From assembly GCA_947243795.1 (NCBI GenBank), contig OX365934.1, positions 806,001-870,000 of the forward strand: a stretch of 64,000 bases of DNA, read 5' to 3'. Shown one piece after another: positions 10,020 to 17,800 of the stretch (positions within the stretch are counted from its first letter, which is position 1; the number at the start of each line of letters is the position of its first letter). The position numbers and the translations under genes are program-made. The stretch comes from Saccharomyces uvarum (Eukaryota > Ascomycota > Saccharomycetes > Saccharomycetales > Saccharomycetaceae). Under the pieces are notes generated by a model. The model made no database searches and was not told the origin of the DNA. It worked only from the letters and a program-made list of their open reading frames with translations.

Positions 10020-10371
10020 TCCGGTATTTTGCCTGCTATCGATTGGTTATGGGCTTGAGCAGTATAATCTCCTTTACGTACTATTGTCATACTTACTACA
10101 CACTCTATTCACATTGTTTGTAAACAAAGTCTATGTGCGGTGATGTCCCGGGTAACCCAATGTCAAAAGGACGGATAACACAAACTGACTTTACTATTAA
10201 TCGTATTGATTAGAAAAGTCGTTCGTTAATCGTGGAAAAAATAAAAAACTATCGTCTCTTTCAAAAATTTCTACTTAAGTTTAGTTAAACTGTACTCACG
10301 CATATACATAAATATATATATATATATAAATAAAAGTGGCCAAGAATAAACGACGGAACTCTATTGTTGGC
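10020..10371. other. OKP1 promoter and RNR4 3' flank
   Basis: A 352-bp gap between two minus-strand genes. It contains the Reb1 site of OKP1 (listed separately) and an alternating TA tract at about 10306-10330 just past the RNR4 stop, which fits an efficiency element for 3' end formation. Confidence 0.6.
10149..10156 (+). promoter_or_regulatory. Reb1 site upstream of OKP1
   Basis: CGGGTAAC fits the Reb1 consensus (RTTACCCG on the other strand) exactly and lies 130 bp upstream of the OKP1 start, where general regulatory factors keep promoters open. It is set in the palindromic sequence CCCGGGTAACCC. Confidence 0.65.
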
Positions 10372-11412
10372 TTAAAAGTCATCATCAAAGTTGATATCCT
10401 TGGATACGGGGGCAGCAGACTTGGACACGTCACTGGCCTTTTGATAGTCGGAAACCTTCTTTTCAAAGAAGGTGGTCTTACCAGCGGTAGCGACACCTTC
10501 CATGAATTCGAATGGGTTGGAGGCGTTGTAGTATTTTTCGTTACCGAAACCGAGTAATAGACCATCAGCAACAAATTCTATGTAGGTATGAATGCTCTTC
10601 AAGTCAATACCGAATTTTTCGACGGGCAAAGAGTTGGAGTAGTACTTCTTTTCGATTTCGACGGCTTCGGTGATGATTCTTTCGGTGATCTTGACATTTG
10701 GCTTGGTTCTCAAATGAGCGAATAATAAGCATGAGAAGTCGGTGTAAGCACCTCTGTCTCTGCAGATGTTCTTGTTTGCCATAGCCATACCTGGCATGAT
10801 CTTCTTGTTGGTCAACCAGAACATGGAAGCGTAATTACCAGCCTGGAAGATACCTTCCTTGGCAGCGAAAGCCACTAGTCTTTCAGCGTACAAGCTATCT
10901 TCGTTGAAGATCCATTTTTGAACGTAGGTGGCCTTTTCCTTCACTTCGGGCAAAGTAGCGACTTCCTTGAACAATGGGATGTTCTTAGGGTCTTCGAAAA
11001 AGGCGTCAACCATCATGGAGTAGACTTCAGCATAGATGTTTTCCATCATAATCTGGAACCCGTAGAAACTCTTACCTTCTGGGTTTTGCAATTGAGCAGA
11101 AAAATTCTCGATCAAGTTCTTGTTGACAATGTTGTCAGAGGAGATAGACAAAGCCAATAGGTTACCGATGTAGACCTTTTGGTCGTCAGTCAATTGTTTG
11201 AAGTCTTCAGAGTCCTTGGCCAATTCGATTTCCTCCGAAGTCCAGAAAGAGGCTTCCATCTTCTTGTAAGCGGCCCAGATCTCGTGGTACTTGATAGGGA
11301 ACATGACGAATCTACGTCTGTTTTCCATCAAAAGGATTTCATCCTTTTCAGCTTCTTTCATGTCATGACGTTCTTGTTTGAAGGTCTTCAAAAATTGGTT
11401 ATGTGCTTCCAT
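10372..11412 (-). CDS. RNR4: Ribonucleotide reductase small subunit Rnr4 (beta')
   Basis: Rnr4 pairs with Rnr2 to form the small subunit of class Ia ribonucleotide reductase, which makes dNTPs. Family knowledge: Rnr4 lacks several iron ligands and helps Rnr2 fold and load its di-iron cofactor. This agrees with the sequence: the MENIH of catalytic subunits reads MENIY here, with Tyr127 where an iron-ligand His should be. The 346 residues span the usual beta fold with SFYGFQIMMENI at about 115-126 and end in the acidic tail NFDDDF that docks onto the large subunit. ATG is at 11410-11412. The very long upstream region carries DNA-damage and cell-cycle motifs. Confidence 0.99.
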   Translation of the reverse strand: MEAHNQFLKTFKQERHDMKEAEKDEILLMENRRRFVMFPIKYHEIWAAYKKMEASFWTSEEIELAKDSEDFKQLTDDQKVYIGNLLALSISSDNIVNKNLIENFSAQLQNPEGKSFYGFQIMMENIYAEVYSMMVDAFFEDPKNIPLFKEVATLPEVKEKATYVQKWIFNEDSLYAERLVAFAAKEGIFQAGNYASMFWLTNKKIMPGMAMANKNICRDRGAYTDFSCLLFAHLRTKPNVKITERIITEAVEIEKKYYSNSLPVEKFGIDLKSIHTYIEFVADGLLLGFGNEKYYNASNPFEFMEGVATAGKTTFFEKKVSDYQKASDVSKSAAPVSKDINFDDDF

Positions 11413-12180
11413 TTTAGTTGATTGTGTATGCGGCGCGCGAGGTTATGTGTGGCTAAAAGATCTGTTCTTCTATTGGCAAAATTTTATTTTCCCTTTTAAA
11501 TGATTTTTTTTTTCTTTGTTTCGAGACAAGGCCTTTTGCAAAAAAAAAAATGAAAAGTGGAAATTGATACTATAAGGGGACAGTGATGGGTGGAAAACCG
11601 ATGTATCTATTGATGGTGTTTTTGAATACCCGAACAGAGAAAACAACGAGAGAAGGAAGTGAGAGACGAAAAATAGAACTTCAAGAACATGGAGATTCAA
11701 TCGCCGTTTTTATACGCCAGAGTACCATGGGGCCGGGGATGGAACGGTCTCTGTCCACCGATTACAGTAAGCACAGACCATGTTGTTGCCACAACAACGC
11801 CCATCGGAAAGGCAAGAGACGCAGTGGTGAACAATAACTGCCAAACGTGGTTTTGCACACTGAAAGCGGCGCACGGGAACGCGTTTTTCAGCGGGCGACG
11901 TTCTGCGCTGTCCGGTTTCCCATGCTCGGTGCTGGGTGGTCGTACCTGCTTGACCCGGGTCGCTGCGGTGTGTGGGTGAAGGCGCACTCAAAAGGGGAAA
12001 CGACGGTGGGCGTACAGTGCTTATTAAGCGAGCGGGTGGCCGCGCACCGCATGGGCAGACCATGGGCGATGGAGGCGCTTTGAGGGCCGTGGGCGGGGCT
12101 TGCTCATGCTGTATTTGTGTTTGTGTTGTGTTGTGTTGTGTTGCTATTGCTGGTTGGGGGCTGGAGGGCGGGTGGGGCAG

Positions 12181-12195
12181 TTTGCCATGGCAACC
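12181..12195. promoter_or_regulatory. X box (Rfx1/Crt1 site) upstream of RNR4
   Basis: TTTGCCATGGCAACC carries the GCCATGGC core with flanking AAC of the X box. Rfx1/Crt1 binds this in damage-inducible RNR promoters and represses them with Tup1-Ssn6 until the Mec1-Rad53-Dun1 checkpoint fires. It lies about 770 bp upstream of RNR4, with no other protein gene between. Confidence 0.7.
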
Positions 12196-12222
12196 ACTCT
12201 CTCTGGAAGCGAAATCACATAG

Positions 12223-12228
12223 ACGCGT
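12223..12228. promoter_or_regulatory. MCB element (ACGCGT)
   Basis: The palindromic MluI cell-cycle box bound by MBF (Mbp1-Swi6) at G1/S genes. A second copy is at 12378-12383. Both lie close to the X box, which suggests S-phase input to RNR4. This is inferred from motif alone. Confidence 0.45.
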
Positions 12229-12377
12229 AAACACTCTCACACAGATAGTCGTATAACACAGGACTGGTGATGCGCTCAGGTGCTTCTCGCGTGCTGCCAG
12301 ATTCCTCAATTTTGCATGAAACGTAAACAGAACAGAGCAGAACAGAACAGAAGAGCATCGAAAAAAGAAAGGGCGGG

Positions 12378-12383
12378 ACGCGT
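12378..12383. promoter_or_regulatory. MCB element (ACGCGT), second copy
   Basis: An exact ACGCGT 155 bp from the first copy and 133 bp from the tRNA-Leu 3' end. Paired MCBs are typical of MBF targets, but the distance to RNR4 (about 970 bp) weakens the case. Confidence 0.4.
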
Positions 12384-12515
12384 ATTCTCACTTCGTCCCG
12401 CTCCCTTTCTCTTATCCGCAGTGAAGTAGGGGAGGAGGAAAAAGTAATACGAGGTAGGTACCACGGAAAATCGGTACTGGATATTTATCGGGTCCAAAAA
12501 AAAAACTAAAAATAA

Positions 12516-12630
12516 TGGTTGCTAAGAGATTCGAACTCTTGCATCTTACGATACCTGAGTATTCCCACAGTTAACTGCGGTCAAGATGTTTTCTTGAATC
12601 AGGCGCCTTAGACCGCTCGGCCAAACAACC
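12516..12630 (-). tRNA. tRNA-Leu (CAA) with intron
   Basis: The minus-strand gene starts GGTTGTTTGGCCGAGCGG and ends AGCAACC plus discriminator A. The long variable arm (TATCGTAAGATG) marks a class II tRNA. The anticodon CAA is at 12594-12596, followed by G37 and a 33-nt intron at 12560-12592, leaving an 82-nt mature body. The intron pairs with the anticodon (TCTTGA), as in other intron-bearing Leu(CAA) genes. Confidence 0.98.
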
Positions 12631-13230
12631 GCTTATTTGTTGGAGATTTGGTTTGAGCGCGAGGCCTGACCGACATCTTTCGTAGCTTATCTGGAACCTT
12701 GGTAGGTGTAGGGGGAGAACTCTACATGTGATTGTAGGATGTGACGGTAGTGCCAATTCTAAGGCATTGGACAAGAAAGCTACTCGATTACAAGAAATTG
12801 ACACGTTAGTTTCCCTAAAGGTAGCGTAGGTTGCGTCCCGCTTACACTAGATCCTTGACGCTATCTGGCAGAGGCCGCGTATAACGTTTTGCCTTTGGGC
12901 TATTACTGATGGCCAAGACGCACATCCAACCCGTAAGGAGAGACTGGCTGGCGGTAGGGCCCAGTTTCTTTTTTCATTAACTGCAGACTAACAATCACGC
13001 GTGTCGCTATGTTTTCGGGTCAGTCCGCTGCATCTCAAACAGTCTCTTCTTTCTTTTGTTCCCGGCTTGCTCGTTTTCTTGGCCTTGATATTTATTGCCG
13101 AAGGACTAAAACATCCCAGCTATGAAATCGACAAATCGATAAAATACAAAGACTCCAATTCGCCGTACAGCTTCCATAATATCAACGTACGCATCACAGT
13201 AACTATTTTACACATACCTAATCACAGAAA
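12631..13230. other. tRNA-Leu flank and TIM13 promoter
   Basis: A 600-bp interval. It contains a 17-bp sequence at 12709-12725 (TAGGGGGAGAACTCTAC) that recurs exactly in the QCR9 intron. The region nearer 13231 is the TIM13 promoter. No extra gene is supported. Confidence 0.55.
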
Positions 13231-13548
13231 ATGGGTCTATCTTCTATCTTCGGTGGCGGAGCACCATCTCAACAAAAGGACACAACTACAAGTGCTAAGG
13301 CTGCATCAAACCCAATAGCCATTGAACTAAAGAACCAAATTGCTCAAGAGTTGGCCGTGGCTAATGCGACTGAACTGGTGAACAAAATCTCTGAAAACTG
13401 TTTTGAAAAATGCTTAACTTTTCCATACACTTCTAGAAACGACCCATGTATTGACCAGTGTTTGGCTAAATATATGAGAAGTTGGAACGTCATATCCAAG
13501 GCTTACATTTCTAGAATCCAAAACGCCTCTGCTTCCGGTGAAATCTAG
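13231..13548 (+). CDS. TIM13: Tim13, small TIM chaperone
   Basis: Tim13 forms a hexamer with Tim8 in the mitochondrial intermembrane space and escorts hydrophobic precursors, notably Tim23 and beta-barrel proteins, across the gap to the membranes. The 105 residues carry the twin CX3C signature: C57-X3-C61 and C73-X3-C77, which form the two disulfides introduced by Mia40. The Gln/Ser/Thr-rich N terminus and the [19 protein letters not shown]-terminal helix match the family. The length equals that of S. cerevisiae. ATG is at 13231. Confidence 0.98.
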   Translation: MGLSSIFGGGAPSQQKDTTTSAKAASNPIAIELKNQIAQELAVANATELVNKISENCFEKCLTFPYTSRNDPCIDQCLAKYMRSWNVISKAYISRIQNASASGEI

Positions 13549-14004
13549 ACATGTGATGAAGCTTACTTTACTGCATAGTATATGGCATCGTATATACCAT
13601 ACTTGTATATAAAATTCAATCACAAGCAAGCTACCAAAAACAAAACCGTACCGTCCTTATCACGTTGAAGAGCAACACTGCTTATACTTGTTATAAATAT
13701 GTACAAATATATAATATGACGAGTCCAAGATACTTTCTAAGTTTTGCTTGTTTCTGTTTTAGAATATAAAATTAATATAAATATTTTTAAATGTCAAACA
13801 TACGAAGGTTTGTTTGTTTCTTTTTCCATTCTGACGGTTTTCAGATGTGCCTTGGCAAAGCATATACCTATATTAAAAATACTAGGTCGAGAGCCTTCAT
13901 GAAAAGTGAATTACTCAAGAACAGCCTGCCAGAATAATAAAAATAAATAGGACGGGGTTGTGTCGGACGAAAGCCTGGGAGATAGAGAGAGAGAGAAATA
14001 ATGT
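13549..14004. other. Convergent 3' flanks of TIM13 and QCR9
   Basis: A 456-bp AT-rich gap between converging genes. Both terminators should lie here. I see no RNA gene or protein frame. Confidence 0.6.
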
Positions 14005-14447
14005 CTATTCGTCATCATCGTCATCATCATCATCACCATTGCCTGCGGCTATTCGAGCCTTGACGTCCTTCCATAACTTCCCCTTATTATGATTGTCGTA
14101 CCATGAAGTAATAGCGGTATCGAATACTGTTTGGAAAACAAAGGCACCAGCAAAGATAGTACCAACAAAAACTGCGTTTCGTTTGAAAAAAGTTTTGTAA
14201 ATGGATGAAAAGGACTGCAAATGATTCATTCTTTGTTAGTAATCTGGAAGAGAAAAGAAAAGGCCACGGTCAATACATCTACTTTCGCTGTATCGCAGTT
14301 CCATATCTTCGACTGTTTCGAGTTCCATAGGGGGAGAACTCTACGAAAAAAGGTTTCTAGATCGCTATGAACTTGTTGACGATGACTGGATGGAGATAGA
14401 TTCATGTCTGAACTGCACCGCAGTAATATACACTATAAACATACCAT
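14005..14447 (-). CDS. QCR9: Qcr9, cytochrome bc1 subunit 9 (two exons)
   Basis: Qcr9 is a small single-span subunit of respiratory complex III near the Rieske protein and cytochrome c1. The coding sequence is split: exon 1 is only the ATG at 14445-14447 and exon 2 is 14005-14214. Splice signals are canonical: ATG|GTATGT at the 5' site, branch point TACTAAC about 20 nt before the TTGCAG 3' site. The spliced protein has 70 residues, starting MSFSSIYKTFFKRNAVF. Its membrane segment is about residues 15-36 (VFVGTIFAGAFVFQTVF) and it ends in an Asp/Glu tail, slightly longer than the 66-residue S. cerevisiae protein I recall. The unspliced frame starting at 14229 would give a false N terminus. Confidence 0.95.
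14215..14444 (-). other. QCR9 spliceosomal intron
   Basis: A 230-nt intron with GTATGT at 14444-14439, TACTAAC near the 3' end, and TTGCAG at 14220-14215. It inserts right after the start codon. It contains a 17-bp block (14328-14344) identical to one upstream of TIM13. Confidence 0.93.
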
Positions 14448-14875
14448 TTTTGCCTGGATTATTATTGCTATCCTAGAGGGCTGGAAAAGGTTATGATCAG
14501 GTTTATATAATATATCAGTGGCTATCTCAAGACGTTAAATATAATTTCTGAAATAGCATTTTCAGAGGGGATGGTATTAGGGAAAAAAGCCCGAGGGTTG
14601 AAAGCAGATTTAGGCGCCAGAATTCTTTCGGCCATGCCTTCCCCGCGCTTGATTGGTTCGTACTCGATGATAATAATAACAACCGATGAATCCAAAGTAC
14701 TTCTAGTTGATATTGAGATGGGTTGGACTAATAGTTGTTTCAATGTGCGTAGTCGCAGCTTTGTTCTAGCAGCGGAGAATAAAACAGCCAGTAGAGGCGT
14801 AGATCTTTACATGTGTATAAATTTATATAAAAATGGTAGACTATTAAACAAGGTAAAACAAATCGGGACCGATCA
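14448..14875. other. QCR9 promoter and UBR1 3' flank
   Basis: A 428-bp gap between two minus-strand genes; the promoter should be close to 14448. Open frames on either strand here (for example 14571-15014) run into UBR1 antisense and are not supported. Confidence 0.55.
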
Positions 14876-17800
14876 TTACCATATCTCACGTTCATCAGAA
14901 TCATCGTTTTCAGAAGAGTCATCTTCATCTAGATTTCTTGGATTCGGGTTTCTTATGATAGTGGCTCCATCAAACTGGGGCCCTAAAAATTGTAATATTG
15001 GTGGCGGGTTTTGAGGTGCGTCCTCATCATCATTTCCCTGAGGTTGAAGTGTGTTTCTGAAGTTCTCGAAGAATTGGAAAAAATTACGTACTCCACCATC
15101 ACCAATACCTTCTGCTCCAACGCCAAATAAGTTGGCAGCCTGGCCAGTTTCGTCATCTACATCCATATCATCATTTTCTTCGGTGAAAAACCCTTCTTCT
15201 CCTTCTTCCATGTCCTCATCATCTTCATCTGTTGGAGGCACTCTTCTAGGCCTTGGTTCTCTATTGAATGCGAATAAAAATCCGTTAGAAAGTATAGTAA
15301 CTCGGAATTCATCACCCATTACTCTACTGATATATCCCGGAATTTCGTTGTTGATCCATAATCTGTTTAAGTGCTCATATCTTTTCAAGTTTAGGGTCGT
15401 TAAATCACCCCTTCTCATCGCATTTCTACCAACTTCACCGTGCGAGTTTAGATATGGGGCAGATACAAAGATATTGGAAGGAGGCTGCGTCAGATGCAGA
15501 CAAACTTCGCTTGAATTGGGCATTAGAAATGCACCGAACGACTTGAAGCAATTCTTATTTAAATGCTTGGTCATTTCATGACGGTCTGCTCTTAAATGCA
15601 CTTTGACACCACATGTTAAACATATCTTGAAATCTAACCGATTATCAGCATTCTTCATATGTTGGGACCGTTCTTCGCGCAACTTGATTTCCTTAGACTG
15701 TGTAACGTAAGTATTCAGAAAATTTGATAGATCTATCAACTTTACAATACCACAGTACTCATAGGGAATTTTCTCCAAACATGGATGTGATGGAACAATT
15801 GCCTGTTTCGTTTTAAAGAGATCAACAAATGACTCTTTATCAGTAATCAGTCTCAATGCTTTATCAACAAACCCAGGGATGCCTTCAAATTCCAGTTCTT
15901 CCTCAACATCGAAGCCATCGATAATCATTGTCTCATTCTCAGAATCCTTCACCAGTTCGTGCAAAACTTTGACCATAACCAAGCATCGTCTTATTGTAGG
16001 AAGTAGACTCTTCAACAGTGAAGTGTAAGCTAAATCATAAATAGACTTGGATTCTAGCCCTTCCGTTTTTACATCGGTTATGCTCATTAACGTTAAAAGG
16101 ATACTTTCGTCCACACTATAAACATCTCCTATGTTTTTTGCTTCAGTATACAGTTTAGAAACTTCTTCTGCATCAGAAAGTCCTTGGATAAAATCATCCA
16201 AAAACTGCTTACAAAAAACAGTCAAAGCCTCAGTAACCGTTTCCCGTAAAGAAGCTGGAGAAAATAGAGATTTGCGAACGATGTATTGGAAGAGCTGGTT
16301 TTGGTTGCATATCGTGTCAGATTCTTCTGGATATGGTTCAAACTCCATACTGGGTTTGCCTATGACAAAAGTAAATAACATAATGCAAATTAGAATATTT
16401 CTCAGAGTCTTGTATTTCTGTTCTCTATTTCTGAAAAACGAGATGTTGTGTGGCTTTTCTAACCTAGAAGCAACTTCCAGCATTGAAATTGTATTTGCCC
16501 AATGAACACTTAATACCAAGGAAACGTCCTTATGGGTAAAATTGACTTGTTTCCTTACCACTTTATCAAAACCTTGGCATTGAGATACCATTAATGAAAA
16601 TATGGAATTTATTGTACGATAGTTGTCCTCAGTAAAGGGTTTGAATAACCTGGAAAGTATGTCTAAAGATAATTCCGACTTCAGAAACATATCTAGCGAT
16701 AATCCAGTATTTGCTCTTGAAGTTGGACAAATAGGTAAAGTACAGTTCGAAAAGGTTTGGCACAAAGGACATATAAATGCGTTCGACGAAAACCTCTTTT
16801 TTTGGACATATCTTTTGAAACAGTTATGATGGATATGGTGATTGCAAGATACAAACACTTTTCTAGATCCACGGGTGCCATTTTCTTTCAAAGCCTCCAA
16901 GACATCGTCATCGATATAAGCTTGTTTGTCATCATCATTGTAGAATCCGTCCCACTCGGGCATAAACTCCCTAGGATTAAAAATATTACCAGGTCTAAAT
17001 ATTGGGGTATGGTCATGGTATGCAGGTATCACAAAAAAATCAGTAGAACTGGAATCTTGACAAAGTGCGCAAGTGAAGTCTTCTGATTCATATACTTTTT
17101 CGCCGTCCATGTCAACGTCATTATCTTGCTCGTCGAATTCAGATTCGTGCTCTTTCATAAACTTGCTTTGTTGATTATTAAACTTCGCTAAAAGTTTTGC
17201 TTGATGTTTCTTGGCCATTCTTCTCTTACGTTCCTTTTCGGTCTCCTGCAAGTTAACGCCCTGACTTAGTTTTTTGTCTTTATAACTATCGACATATTGG
17301 TTACCAAAACTTGCAGTCAATGATTCAAATATTTCATCTGGTTTTTTCATTATCATCTTCTCCAACAAGTAGTCAGCTTTACGGACAATACTCTCGGAGA
17401 ATATATCCGATTTAGCATTCGCAATACTTAATAATAGGTTGCATATGGGTTTTGCCAAATAAGCTTCTGGTATAGAGTCCTTGCCGTTTGTCAGTTCATC
17501 GTCTTTGAATATACCGTGAATCAAATGTAGTAATTCATTAAGAAAAGTGCTATCCTCCATATCCAGGCATACTTGTAATAATTTATAAATCACTTTGGCA
17601 AATACCGTATTTCTTGTGAACTCACCTAAATGCATAGCACCTTCGTCTAATAGTTTTGTGGAAACTTGAGGTATTAGTACAACCTTAGATACTTCGTCTT
17701 TGTTTTTAGCCAAATGTGTCTTAATGATGGTGGCACTACTTTCAAATTCGTTTTCTAAATTAAGCAACTTTAATGGATCAACTTTTGCATACAGAGCTGC

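Larger units (their letters stand above)
11413..12515. other. Long RNR4 upstream region with regulatory motifs
   Basis: About 1.1 kb separates RNR4 from tRNA-Leu, and its 11.7-12.2 kb part is unusually GC-rich for this window. It holds a TATAAAAA box on the minus strand (11707-11714), a perfect inverted repeat GTTGTTG-CCA-CAACAAC (11782-11798, possibly a weak X box), a strong X box, two ACGCGT motifs, a TGTGT-type pentamer repeat at about 12118-12141 and an ACAGA-type repeat at about 12328-12352. Open frames here are compositional and lack a convincing start. Confidence 0.6.

Noticed and set aside
11710-12309. Minus-strand frame of 199 codons upstream of RNR4
   Set aside because: It starts with TTG, not ATG, and is Pro/Ser/Arg/Cys-rich without a recognisable fold. 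Openness is explained by high GC.
13414-13629. Minus-strand frame of 71 codons over the TIM13 end
   Set aside because: Antisense to the CX3C region of TIM13; it corresponds to dubious YGR182C and has no independent support.
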